A DNA stretch of 32,064 bases from Bacteroidales bacterium (GTDB lineage: Bacteria > Bacteroidota > Bacteroidia > Bacteroidales > P3), in NCBI GenBank assembly GCA_016283175.1, contig JAEEMK010000076.1:1-32064 (forward strand), in the 5' to 3' direction. This document shows, one piece after another, positions 16,089 through 24,769 of the stretch (position 1 is the first letter of the stretch; each line of letters starts with the position of its first letter). The notes under the pieces were generated by a model. The model searched no databases. It saw only the letters and a list, made by a program, of their open reading frames with translations, and was not told where the DNA came from. A program made the position numbers and the translations under genes.

Positions 16089-16871
16089 ATGGTTGTGATT
16101 GATTTGCAGAAATATAAAAAGGCGGACAACAGGCTGTTGCGCGAAATTACCGCTTTGCGCGACGACGAGAAGGCCGTCGGGTTGTCGCGATTCTTCAAAA
16201 CAGGTCCCGGACAGTATGGCGAGGGCGATGTCTTCCTTGGTGTCAAAGTGCCCGACACGCGCCGCGTGGTGAAGGATTGCTGGCACGAGTGTTCGTTCGG
16301 AGATCTGGACGAATGTCTGGCTTCGCCTTTCCACGAGGTGCGTCTTGCGGCGCTGTTGGCACTGGTGCAGATGTTCCAACACAGCAAACACGATGTCGGT
16401 CGGCAGCGCGAATGCATCGAGTTCTATCTTGCCCACCTCGCCGCGGTCAACAATTGGGATTTGGTTGACCTGAGCTGCTATGAGCTGCTTGGCCGTTGGC
16501 TGCTGGACAAAGATGCCTCGCTCCTGCGAACGTTGGCACGCGACGGCAAAACCATATGGGAGCAGCGCATAGGCATAGTCAGTACGATGTGGTTTCTCCG
16601 CAACGGCCGTCTTGACGATACTTACGTTATTGCCGACATATTGCTGCAGCATCCCCACGACCTGATTCACAAGGCCGTAGGCTGGCTACTGCGCGAGGCA
16701 GGCAAACGTGACAAGGAGCGTTTGGTGCGCTTTCTCGACACGCCTGCCGATGGCGCTGCTTTGCTGTCGCGCTGTCAGCTTATGCCACGCACGATGTTGC
16801 GCTATGCAATTGAGAAGTTTCCCGAAACAGAGCGAAAAAAATACTTCGAAAAACAGAAAGACGGCCGCTGA
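16089..16871 (+). CDS. AlkD-like DNA alkylation repair protein
   Basis: This 260-residue protein belongs to the AlkD family of HEAT-repeat DNA glycosylases, which release cationic 3- and 7-alkylpurines without base flipping. The residues that line the AlkD active-site cleft in Bacillus cereus (Trp109, Asp113, Arg148, Trp187) have good counterparts here: Trp123 and Asp127 in 'NNWDLVD', Arg160 in 'WEQRIGIV' and Trp199 in 'AVGWLLRE'. The helical repeats and overall length fit the family. It should act on DNA in the cytoplasm. No own promoter is obvious, and the upstream spacer is occupied by palindromic element copy 2. Confidence 0.92.
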   Translation: MVVIDLQKYKKADNRLLREITALRDDEKAVGLSRFFKTGPGQYGEGDVFLGVKVPDTRRVVKDCWHECSFGDLDECLASPFHEVRLAALLALVQMFQHSKHDVGRQRECIEFYLAHLAAVNNWDLVDLSCYELLGRWLLDKDASLLRTLARDGKTIWEQRIGIVSTMWFLRNGRLDDTYVIADILLQHPHDLIHKAVGWLLREAGKRDKERLVRFLDTPADGAALLSRCQLMPRTMLRYAIEKFPETERKKYFEKQKDGR

Positions 16872-16959
16872 AAAACGTTTTTGTTTGGTGGTGCGATGTG
16901 TTTTATGGGTAATAATATATTTGATTATCAGTTTGTTTGATAAAATATTCAAAATAAAT

Positions 16960-16990
16960 TTTGCAGGTTTGCAAAAAAGTAGTACTTTTG
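16960..16990 (+). promoter_or_regulatory. Promoter of tRNA-His
   Basis: A perfect Bacteroidetes promoter: TTTG at 16960-16963, a 19-nt spacer and TACTTTTG at 16983-16990. Transcription would begin a few bases later, about 15-20 nt before the tRNA. Confidence 0.85.
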
Positions 16991-17013
16991 CAAATCTTTT
17001 CGAAGATAAGATG

Positions 17014-17087
17014 GTGGGCGTAGTTCAGCTGGTTAGAGCGCCAGATTGTGGATCTGGAGGTCGTGGGTTCGAGCCCCACCTCCCACC
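17014..17087 (+). tRNA. tRNA-His (anticodon GTG)
   Basis: All arms can be folded: acceptor GTGGGCG with CTCCCAC, D-stem GTTC/GAGC, anticodon stem CCAGA/TCTGG with loop TTGTGGA (anticodon GTG) and T-stem GTGGG/CCCAC with loop TTCGAGC. A G at 17013 lies opposite the discriminator C (17087), as expected for the extra G-1 of tRNA-His. CCA is not encoded. Acceptor pair 6:67 reads C with T, a mismatch. It has its own promoter upstream and a terminator downstream. Confidence 0.97.
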
Positions 17088-17092
17088 CTGGG

Positions 17093-17128
17093 AAGCACTT
17101 CCAACACATAGTTGAAGTGCTTTTCTTG
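17093..17128 (+). terminator. Intrinsic terminator of tRNA-His
   Basis: The stem AAGCACTT / AAGTGCTT is extended by CAAC/GTTG past a single bulged C, with a 5-nt loop, and is followed by TTTCTTGT. It begins 6 nt after the tRNA and separates it from trpS. Confidence 0.8.
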
Positions 17129-17155
17129 TATACAAAACATCGAAGACAGTCATAG

Positions 17156-18157
17156 ATGATGGAAACCAAGAAGAAAAGATTATTGTCAGGCTTGCAGCCA
17201 AGCGGCGAACTGACTATAGGCAATTATTGCGGCGGTATACGTCAATTTCTGGAATATCAGAAAGAATACGACTCCTTTCTGTTTGTTCCCGATATGCACA
17301 CCATCACCGTTCCGCAGGGCGATCCGCGCCTGATACAGGAGCGCATACGCCGCTTCGCAAATCTCTATCTGGCTTGCGGTCTTGATCCTGTCAACTGCAC
17401 GTTCTATATCCAGAGCGAGGTGCCGGCAGTAAACCAACTGGCCTGGATTCTGGAATGCCATACCTATATGGGCGAGCTGAGCCGTATGACGCAGTTCAAG
17501 GCCAAAAGTGAAAAGCAGACCAACGTAGGCTGTGGCTTGTTTACTTATCCCGTGCTGATGGCTGCCGACATAATTCTGTATGACAGCAATGTAGTGCCTG
17601 TTGGTGCCGACCAGAAGCAGCACGTCGAACTGGCTCGCGACATTGCCGAGCGAATGAACCACAAGTACGGCGACCTTTTCGTTGTTCCCGAGCCTATCAT
17701 TCCAAAAGTCGGTGCAAAAATCAAGGACCTGCAGGATCCTACGAAGAAGATGAGCAAGTCGGCTGAGGACACTTCGGGCATTATATTTCTGCTTGACAGC
17801 GAGTCGACCATAAAGAAAAAGGTCAACCGTGCAGTCACCGACAATGACGGCTATGTGGCCTTCGACGAAGAAAAGAAACCCGGCATATCGAATCTTATCA
17901 CCCTCTATTCCGCTTTGAGCGGCACACCGCTGCAGGAGGCTATCGACCACTTTACGGGTATGGAACGCTATGGCGACTTCAAGAAAGAGGTTTTGGAGGT
18001 GATATACGAAACCTTGCGTCCCGTACAGGCTGAATATGAGCGCCTGTCGCAGAGTGACTACGTCGACGAGGTGCTGAACCGCGGCCGCGACCGCGCCAAC
18101 GAGATTGCCAACCGCAAATACGACCTCGTCCGCCGCGCCGTAGGCTTCGGAAGATAA
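17156..18157 (+). CDS. trpS: Tryptophanyl-tRNA synthetase
   Basis: This cytoplasmic class I aminoacyl-tRNA synthetase charges tRNA-Trp. The 333-residue product is full length. It has the HIGH-equivalent 'PSGELTIGNYCGG' near residues 15-27, the 'AADIILYDSNVVPVGADQKQH' segment that forms the Trp/ATP pocket, and the KMSKS loop 'KKMSKS' near residue 195. Two ATG codons follow each other at 17156 and 17159; either could be the start. It follows the tRNA-His terminator by about 30 bp. I see no separate consensus promoter, so some read-through or a non-consensus promoter must serve it. Confidence 0.97.
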   Translation: MMETKKKRLLSGLQPSGELTIGNYCGGIRQFLEYQKEYDSFLFVPDMHTITVPQGDPRLIQERIRRFANLYLACGLDPVNCTFYIQSEVPAVNQLAWILECHTYMGELSRMTQFKAKSEKQTNVGCGLFTYPVLMAADIILYDSNVVPVGADQKQHVELARDIAERMNHKYGDLFVVPEPIIPKVGAKIKDLQDPTKKMSKSAEDTSGIIFLLDSESTIKKKVNRAVTDNDGYVAFDEEKKPGISNLITLYSALSGTPLQEAIDHFTGMERYGDFKKEVLEVIYETLRPVQAEYERLSQSDYVDEVLNRGRDRANEIANRKYDLVRRAVGFGR

Positions 18158-18171
18158 ACGGAAAGCTGGTA

Positions 18172-18190
18172 CGCAGGTGCCTCGCCTGCG
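18172..18190. repeat. REP-like GC-rich hairpin after trpS
   Basis: CGCAGGTG and CGCCTGCG form an 8-bp stem (one T-G wobble) with a CCT loop, 14 bp after the trpS stop. It is followed by A8, not T, on the plus strand, so it is a poor intrinsic terminator. Its GC-rich compact form resembles repetitive extragenic palindromes, but I see only one copy here. Confidence 0.4.
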
Positions 18191-18232
18191 AAAAAAAAGA
18201 AAGTGAAAGTCCTGTTTCTCACAATATAAACC

Positions 18233-18268
18233 CGTTTGGCTCGTTATAGCTGGAACGAAACCCAAACG
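18233..18268 (+). promoter_or_regulatory. Leader stem-loop before the macroglobulin gene
   Basis: CGTTTGG (18233-18239) pairs with CCAAACG (18262-18268), and after a small internal loop TCGTT (18241-18245) pairs with AACGA (18254-18258), leaving an 8-nt loop. It ends 8 nt before the ATG at 18277, so it could limit ribosome access. This is a fold read by eye, without energy calculation. Confidence 0.45.
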
Positions 18269-18276
18269 TTCGAACT

Positions 18277-21200
18277 ATGAAATTCAGAAATATTACAGTT
18301 TTTGTCATCTCGCTGTTGGTGGCAACACTTTCCGCCTATAGCCAGGAAGACTTTGGACACAGCCGGATAGACACCCTGATAGGAAAGATGGAGTACGCCA
18401 GTGCATACAAGCTGGCGCAGGAGCAATGGCGGCAGTCACAGCAGTCGGACGGTGCGGCGCAGCTGAAGGCTGCATTCTACCTTACCGCCATCGACTACGC
18501 CTACAGCAAAACACCTGAGGATTCGGCCCTGATGCGCTACAGCAGCCTGGCGCATCGGCTGGAAGGTGTGGAACAGGCAGTGGCATACGTATTCCTGTTC
18601 CAGACCTACAAATGGCTCTATGCCGCAAGGGGATACGCTCTGGCATACAACAAGCCATCGGACGACAAGGCGTTAGGATGGCCGCAGTGGCACACGCAAA
18701 GGATGGTGGACAGCCTGACGGCCTGCGTCGACAGCATAATGGCCAAAGCCGACCTGCTGCGGACGACGAGCGCCAAGGGCTACCGCTGGCTGAGCAGCGG
18801 AGAAGACCAGATACAACCGATGGATACAAGCCTGATGGGTATGATGGTGCAAATGCTGATAGGAACGGAACGATACTATGCAAACAGCGACTTGCTGAAC
18901 GAATCGCAACGGGCAGCAATACAGCAACCCCTTACGCTATTTCTGAAAAACACCTCAGATGGCCTGCCCTACCCCTTTTCGATACACCGGCTTGTGGCCA
19001 GCGCGTTTGCCGAATCGGCTGCCGACCAGCAGCTGTGGCTCGACCTGCGGCGTCTTGAGACGTTCGACTTCGACTCGTCGCTGACAGAATCTGTCGAAAA
19101 TCTGGAACACCATTATTGGCCGCTGCTGAAGAGCGACGAGATGAAAGCCTGGTTGAAGCTTTGCCGCGCAATTTGTCTTTATAAGGCAGAAAGGCGGGTG
19201 GAGTCCGAGCAGCTGTGCCTGGAAACAGAGCGGCTGTATCCCGACACGTGGGGCGCCGACGAATGCCGTAAGCTGCGTGACGACATCTGCAGGGCCGAAA
19301 TCAAGGTCAGCTACAACACCGTCGAGTCGTCGCGCCGCAGCCGGTTGGCCTGTGTTGAAGCACGCAACGTAGACACGCTGACTTTCAGAATAGTACCCAA
19401 AGAGAGCGTTCCCGACAGCCTGATACGCAACAGAAAGACCGACACCCTGCGCGTGATTCCCGCCATAGCGGAATGGCGTCAGGCATTGCCCGGGTCGTCT
19501 GACCGCCTTATGCACCGCCACCTGATGGCTCTGCCTCCCGTGCCTCAAGGCGACTACTATCTGGTGGCGCTGTCGGACAGCAGCTACAGCCACAACGAAC
19601 TGCAATCGGCCGACGCGGCATTTATAACCTACAGCGACCAGCCTTCGGGCAAAAGGCATACACAGATGGCAAACTCGTCAGGATACCTGATAGACCGAGT
19701 GACCGGACAGCCGCTGCCCAACCGTCGCGTGACGCTGCACCTCGAGGGCCTTTTTGGTTCACGCGACTACAAACGCCGTTACCGCACCGACAGCGAAGGC
19801 TATTTCAGTTTTCCCACCTCAAAGGCACGCTATTTATTAAAAAATCCCCATTCCATCTCAGCCGACATTGACGGCTATGAATATGAATATCCAGACAGAT
19901 ACGGATTCAGGATGCTAATCCACAACGAATCGAGAAGAAAATCGAAACTTCTGGACATCATAATGACCGACCGCCCCATCTACCGTTTGGGCGACACGGT
20001 GCGCTTCGCCTGCATAGCCTACAGCAAAAAAAGGACTGGCGACACGAGGCGCGAAACATTAAAGCCCAAGGCAAAACTGAAACTGGTGGCCTGTCTGGAA
20101 CAGGACTACACCGACACCGAGGACACCATTATGCTGACCACCGACCAGTACGGCCGCTGCTGGGGCGAGTTTGTGATCCCCACGGATGGCCACAATGGAG
20201 AATATACACTATCGCTGTATGAACCCAGCCGCGGAAGTGAGGCTCTGGACTCATACACAGACAGCCGCACGATTACGGTGAGCGCCTACAAACCGCCCCG
20301 TTTTGCGGTGACACTTTCCAACACCGCAGCAGATGCCGACAGCACAGCAAATACCGTCCGACGCTTTGGTAAGCCCATAACCATATATGGCACAGCGATA
20401 AGCTACAGCGGCGCACCTATGACCGGAGCGCGGGTGAAATGGGAAGTGTCGCGCGAGAAGATGCGGAACCCCTTCCAGGCCTACTCGGTAGCCGACGAAT
20501 ACCCGTTCTGCGACAGCCTCGAGGTGGACAGCAACGGACTGTTCCAATTCACTTTCACGCCCGAGAGGACTAAGGCAGACAAAAACGAAGACTATATATA
20601 CACAGCATACGTGCTCGTGCTGGACGCCGACGGCGAGCAGAGGGAGCAGCAGTTCGCGTTCCACGTCAGCGATGCCGACGGCTACTGCAGCCTCGGCAGC
20701 GACGACCTGAGTCACCTCGCTTTCGCCTACAACAACTTCGACCACCAGCCCCTGAAAGGAGCCGTGCGAGTGCAGCTGTACCAACTGCGCCAACCCGACA
20801 CGCTGCGGATGCTCGACCCGATAATGCAGGAATATCCCGACGCGAAGTGGGTGGGCACACGCGAGGAATTCCGCCGGACATTCCCGCATCTAGCATACAC
20901 AGCCGAAGAGGCCGACAAACGCCGCTGGCCGACAGTGGCCACACGCTGCGACCAGACGACCGAAGAGCGGCAAATCGACATTGCAGGACTGCCCTCGAGC
21001 CTCTACCGGCTATGTTTCACAGCCCCCGACGGCAGGCAATACGACACGCTGGTGAACTACGTGGCCCCCGGCGGACGCGTAACCGGCGACGACATCGTCT
21101 GGGTTCGCTCGACGCCGAAGAGACGATATGAATATGAGGCCGTTGGCGTAAAGATAGGTGACACCATCCGCTTAGAGCTTGGCAGCCCATTCGGCAACCA

Positions 21201-24200
21201 GCCTCTCTACTACAGCGTCAGCAGCGTCGCCAAAGTCTACAGGAGGGGGATGATGGTTCTTGACAGCAGCCACACATCCACGCTGGTCATCCCCGTCATC
21301 GGCGAGATGGAGAACGGCATCACGGTGACACTTACGGCGATGCGCAACGGCAGAGTCTTCAACCATCACTACCGCTACATCGTTGCACGGCCCGACCGCT
21401 GGCTGAACGTCGGCATCGAGACATTTCGCGACCACCTTCATCCTGGAGAGAAAGAGCAGTGGCATCTGCAAATCAGCAATGCCGACACCAGCCACGGGAA
21501 AACAGCCAAAGGCGTAGAGGCCAACCTGTGCCTCACGATGTTCGACAAGTCGCTGGACGAACTTGCCCGCGACAGCTACCTCTTCTGGCCGTGGGGCATC
21601 AACTACGCAGGCACACGGGCCACGTTGACGGGCTCCAGAATGAACAAAATAAATTTCAACAGCCCACTCGTCAGCTTCAAGGCCTCCGCCAACAATTCCA
21701 GACCCGAATTCGGCCCTATGCTGCCAGTTTCACGATTCTATTGCCACCAGATGAGACTCGGTTTCAATCCTGGAAGACTCAACGGCACCGTCGTCGACAG
21801 CCGTGACGGCGAGCCGCTTCTCAGCGCCAATATTGTGTTGAGGAAAAAAGGTGAAATAGTGACCGGCGCGCGTACCGACTTCGATGGGAATTTCAGCATA
21901 ATAAACGTTCCCGAAGGCAGTTACGACCTGGAGGTTTCCTATATGGGATACAACACACAAAGACAGCGCATAACCATCAGGCGCGACGAAAGGCTGCGCC
22001 TGCACATAGCACTGACGCGATCGGGAGCAACACTCAAGACAGTCCAAATCAAAACCAGCAAGATTCCTGTCTTGGACGTCAGCGCACCCGAACACGGAAG
22101 GCGGTTAGAGGCGAGCGACATAGCCCGTATGCCAGGCAGCAGTGACGAGATAGTAGCCGCTGTGGCCGGCGTTGGCTATGCCCGCGGCGAAGAGGGGATG
22201 GTCTCACAGCAAGGCAACGTGCGCAAACGCACCGGCGTGAATGTGCCCAAGGAAGCCATCGCCGAAATACAACCGCTCCTGCAGTTCGACGGCAGCACAG
22301 GCGAACGGCCGATGGCGTTGAGGAAGAATCTGTCGACACTTGCCTTTTTCAAGCCCGACCTGCGCAGCGACAAAGAGGGCAGCATCCATCTGACGTTCAC
22401 TATGCCCGACGCTCTCGCCCAGTGGCATCTGTGCGGCACGGCCTGGACCGAACGGTTCCAAACAGGCAACATAGACCGCACACTCTGGACCCAGAAAGAG
22501 CTGATGGTGCAGCCGTTGCTGCCACGATTCCTGCGCCAAGGCGACACCACCGAAATCCGCGCCAAAGTCTCGAACCTGACCGACAGTGCAATCCAAGTGG
22601 AAGTGACCCTCGAAATAGGCGACCCCGCTGCGAAGGCCAGCGTAGCACCGCTTTCCGCCATCACAGTCGAAGGCCACAGCAGCGCCATCGCAAAATGGCG
22701 GGTGCCAGTCGACGACGAGTGGCACACGGCCGAATACAAAATCTACGCCCGCACGGTGCGCCACACCGGTGGCCACCTCAGCGACGGCGAACAAGGTGTG
22801 CTGCCCGTACTGCCGCGGCGCGAGCGCATTGTCGTCAGCCATCCGCTCTATGTTGCAGGATGCAAGGATTCATCGCAAAATGCAACGGCATCGTTCAGCA
22901 TACCCATAGGCGGAGCCGATTCGGTCGACATAGCATTCAATGCCAGCCCGATACAATACGTCATAGAGGCCCTACCCCACTTCGAACGGCACCGTATGCC
23001 CGGCAACCTCTATTTGGCCAACAGCATCTACGTCAACAACCTTAAGGCAACGCTGGGCCAACTTACGGACAAAGAGCGCAAACGCATCAGCAGCCGCGCC
23101 CGCGGCGACCTGCAAAAGCTGCTCGAGTCGCAGACCTCAGAGCAGGGATGGAGCTGGATGCCCGGCGGCAAAAAGACCAACCTCAACATCACAGCCTCAA
23201 TACTGGAACGCATAGTTCCCTACACACTGCAATTGGATGGCTACTACAAACGCCAACTGAAAAAAGCCCTGTCGGCACTTGACAAGGCCATCGTCAAACA
23301 GTACAGCGACCAGATTCAAACAGCAACGAATTCACGCATTAACACATTCTCGCATTTTCGTAATAACACAATCTCAATCCTCTATGCCCGAAGTCTTTAC
23401 TTCGGCAGCGAGCCGTTGTCGAAATGCGACAGCGCAACCCGCGAGGCATACGACCACTACTACCGCCAGTGCCTAACGACAATTGACGACGACATTCCGC
23501 TTATGTGCCAGGGGCAGCTGGCGCTGCTGATGCAGCATTGGGGAGATACGGCCAGTGCCAAAAAGGTGGCACACCGACTGAAAGAATCGGCACACGTCGA
23601 CCCGCAGCAAGGTATGTATTGGGTGAAGAACACGAGCGGCTACGGCTGGTACCAGCGTCCTGTGGAGACGGCGTCGCTGCTTGTCGATGTCTTTGCCGAT
23701 GTGCTGCACGACTGGGAATCGGCGAACCGCATACAGCAATGGATACTCTCCGCCAAACAGGGCACCACGTGGAAGAGCGATATGGCCACAGCCTACGCCC
23801 TCTCCGCCCTGCTGCGCCAGCCCACCGGCAGCGTCCGTCAGGGCAAGGCAACAATCGCCATCGACACACTAACGAATTCCCAAATTAACACATTGACAAA
23901 TTCCAAAATTAACGAATTAACCCTCAATGTAAAACTGGAAAACCCGACCCCCTACCCAGCTTGGGGAGCCGTGTTCTGCAGCAGCGAGCTGCCGATCGAC
24001 AGCATCCCTGCCAACGGCAGCGGCATCAGCCTGCGCAAGACCATCAGCATCGTCGCCCCCGATGGCAGCCAGCACCTGCTGCAACCTGGGATGGCGCTTC
24101 GCATCGGCGACCGCGTTCGCGTGCATATCGACATCCATTGCCAGCGCGACCTCGACAATATGGTGCTGGCCGACCAGCGTGCCGCTGCCTTCGAGCCCGT

Positions 24201-24453
24201 GAGCACCGCCAGCGGCTGGCGCTGGTGCCACGGTGACGGAGGCACCAAAGGATTCCACTATTACACCGATGTCCGCGACGATGCGCTGAACTGCTATATC
24301 GACCACCTGGCGGAGGGGCACTACTATGTGGAGTACGACCTATGGGTGCGCAATGCCGGCACCTTTGCCGGCGGCATCGGGAGCCTGCGCAGCGTCTATG
24401 CACCCGAATTCAGAGCCAACACAACGTCGGCGACAATCCGCATAGTGGATTGA
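18277..24453 (+). CDS. Alpha-2-macroglobulin family protein with a carboxypeptidase-regulatory and plug-like insert
   Basis: This 2058-residue exported protein has a signal peptide (about 1-22, ending AYSQ). A Bacteroidetes-specific helical N-terminal region of about 300 residues precedes a first Ig-like region. The MG2 signature 'TDRPIYRLGDTVRFACIAY' lies near residue 566, followed by further macroglobulin domains. At about 1168-1250 there is a CarboxypepD_reg-like domain ('NGTVVDSRDGEPLLSANIVL', 'NVPEGSYDLEVSYMGY'), then about 70 residues resembling the start of a TonB-receptor plug ('LEASDIARMPGSSDEIVAAV'). The A2M domain starts near 1348 and the toroid-like helical part near 1565. The CxEQ thioester is absent at its expected place ('PHFERHRMPGN'), so covalent protease trapping is unlikely. 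Bacterial members are thought to guard the envelope; the role here is unknown. It contains two in-frame octamer arrays. Confidence 0.92.
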   Translation: MKFRNITVFVISLLVATLSAYSQEDFGHSRIDTLIGKMEYASAYKLAQEQWRQSQQSDGAAQLKAAFYLTAIDYAYSKTPEDSALMRYSSLAHRLEGVEQAVAYVFLFQTYKWLYAARGYALAYNKPSDDKALGWPQWHTQRMVDSLTACVDSIMAKADLLRTTSAKGYRWLSSGEDQIQPMDTSLMGMMVQMLIGTERYYANSDLLNESQRAAIQQPLTLFLKNTSDGLPYPFSIHRLVASAFAESAADQQLWLDLRRLETFDFDSSLTESVENLEHHYWPLLKSDEMKAWLKLCRAICLYKAERRVESEQLCLETERLYPDTWGADECRKLRDDICRAEIKVSYNTVESSRRSRLACVEARNVDTLTFRIVPKESVPDSLIRNRKTDTLRVIPAIAEWRQALPGSSDRLMHRHLMALPPVPQGDYYLVALSDSSYSHNELQSADAAFITYSDQPSGKRHTQMANSSGYLIDRVTGQPLPNRRVTLHLEGLFGSRDYKRRYRTDSEGYFSFPTSKARYLLKNPHSISADIDGYEYEYPDRYGFRMLIHNESRRKSKLLDIIMTDRPIYRLGDTVRFACIAYSKKRTGDTRRETLKPKAKLKLVACLEQDYTDTEDTIMLTTDQYGRCWGEFVIPTDGHNGEYTLSLYEPSRGSEALDSYTDSRTITVSAYKPPRFAVTLSNTAADADSTANTVRRFGKPITIYGTAISYSGAPMTGARVKWEVSREKMRNPFQAYSVADEYPFCDSLEVDSNGLFQFTFTPERTKADKNEDYIYTAYVLVLDADGEQREQQFAFHVSDADGYCSLGSDDLSHLAFAYNNFDHQPLKGAVRVQLYQLRQPDTLRMLDPIMQEYPDAKWVGTREEFRRTFPHLAYTAEEADKRRWPTVATRCDQTTEERQIDIAGLPSSLYRLCFTAPDGRQYDTLVNYVAPGGRVTGDDIVWVRSTPKRRYEYEAVGVKIGDTIRLELGSPFGNQPLYYSVSSVAKVYRRGMMVLDSSHTSTLVIPVIGEMENGITVTLTAMRNGRVFNHHYRYIVARPDRWLNVGIETFRDHLHPGEKEQWHLQISNADTSHGKTAKGVEANLCLTMFDKSLDELARDSYLFWPWGINYAGTRATLTGSRMNKINFNSPLVSFKASANNSRPEFGPMLPVSRFYCHQMRLGFNPGRLNGTVVDSRDGEPLLSANIVLRKKGEIVTGARTDFDGNFSIINVPEGSYDLEVSYMGYNTQRQRITIRRDERLRLHIALTRSGATLKTVQIKTSKIPVLDVSAPEHGRRLEASDIARMPGSSDEIVAAVAGVGYARGEEGMVSQQGNVRKRTGVNVPKEAIAEIQPLLQFDGSTGERPMALRKNLSTLAFFKPDLRSDKEGSIHLTFTMPDALAQWHLCGTAWTERFQTGNIDRTLWTQKELMVQPLLPRFLRQGDTTEIRAKVSNLTDSAIQVEVTLEIGDPAAKASVAPLSAITVEGHSSAIAKWRVPVDDEWHTAEYKIYARTVRHTGGHLSDGEQGVLPVLPRRERIVVSHPLYVAGCKDSSQNATASFSIPIGGADSVDIAFNASPIQYVIEALPHFERHRMPGNLYLANSIYVNNLKATLGQLTDKERKRISSRARGDLQKLLESQTSEQGWSWMPGGKKTNLNITASILERIVPYTLQLDGYYKRQLKKALSALDKAIVKQYSDQIQTATNSRINTFSHFRNNTISILYARSLYFGSEPLSKCDSATREAYDHYYRQCLTTIDDDIPLMCQGQLALLMQHWGDTASAKKVAHRLKESAHVDPQQGMYWVKNTSGYGWYQRPVETASLLVDVFADVLHDWESANRIQQWILSAKQGTTWKSDMATAYALSALLRQPTGSVRQGKATIAIDTLTNSQINTLTNSKINELTLNVKLENPTPYPAWGAVFCSSELPIDSIPANGSGISLRKTISIVAPDGSQHLLQPGMALRIGDRVRVHIDIHCQRDLDNMVLADQRAAAFEPVSTASGWRWCHGDGGTKGFHYYTDVRDDALNCYIDHLAEGHYYVEYDLWVRNAGTFAGGIGSLRSVYAPEFRANTTSATIRIVD
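23328..23375 (+). repeat. In-frame octamer array 1 in the macroglobulin gene
   Basis: Six consecutive 8-bp units (GAATTCAC, GCATTAAC, ACATTCTC, GCATTTTC, GTAATAAC, ACAATCTC) span 48 bp, exactly 16 codons. The stretch is AT-rich in a GC-rich gene and encodes an Asn/Ser/Thr-rich segment. It resembles the intergenic octamer repeats at 31-131 and is probably an insertion or expansion. Confidence 0.6.
23866..23921 (+). repeat. In-frame octamer array 2 in the macroglobulin gene
   Basis: Seven consecutive 8-bp units (ACACTAAC, GAATTCCC, AAATTAAC, ACATTGAC, AAATTCCA, AAATTAAC, GAATTAAC) span 56 bp. At the protein level this gives LTNSxIN twice, because three octamers equal eight codons. It is much richer in A/T than the surrounding gene. 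Confidence 0.65.
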
Positions 24454-24585
24454 GGCAAACCAGCCGGCACAAAGCACCTGAAACGCATCACCCCGCCAAC
24501 TTTTCCCAGCCGCAAGACGCAAAAGTGACAACCTGAACCAGCGAATCACAAGCCGTTTTGCGAGCCATCCGCTCCGCCATTTCGC

Positions 24586-24680
24586 CGTTACTTCTTCGTT
24601 ACATCATCGTTACTTCTTCGTTATTTCTTCGATGCACAATCGAAGAAATAACGTTGAACTAACGTTAAACAAACGTTGAA
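24586..24680. repeat. 11-bp phased, diverged palindromic element
   Basis: The left half has four exact 11-bp steps (24586, 24597, 24608, 24619) of the type CGTTACTTCTT. The right half has 11-bp steps at 24643, 24654 and 24665, each ending in AACG. The centre, 24619-24653, is a perfect 15-bp inverted repeat with a GCACA loop. The outer units pair only partly. It lies in the 384-bp convergent spacer (24454-24837) after the macroglobulin gene; apart from this element and the terminator at 24770-24812, I see no gene in that spacer. Confidence 0.75.
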
Positions 24681-24769
24681 ATGGTGGGGCAGATGCGGCG
24701 CGGGACTAAAAAAGTGTCTGCATATAGCGCAAAACGCACAGCGCAATCTCGGTTCTGTCTTGTATGGAT

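Noticed and set aside
15863-16417. Minus-strand open frame across palindrome copy 2 and the AlkD gene
   Set aside because: It is a shadow of the AlkD gene joined to the repeat, without a recognisable protein family.
18172-18198. Hairpin plus A-run after trpS as an intrinsic terminator
   Set aside because: The run after the stem is A on the plus strand; a terminator needs T, and on the minus strand the T-run precedes the stem.
20085-20110. CLEQ motif in the macroglobulin as a thioester site
   Set aside because: It lies near residue 605 in the MG2/MG3 region, far from the thioester-bearing helical domain, and the context does not match.
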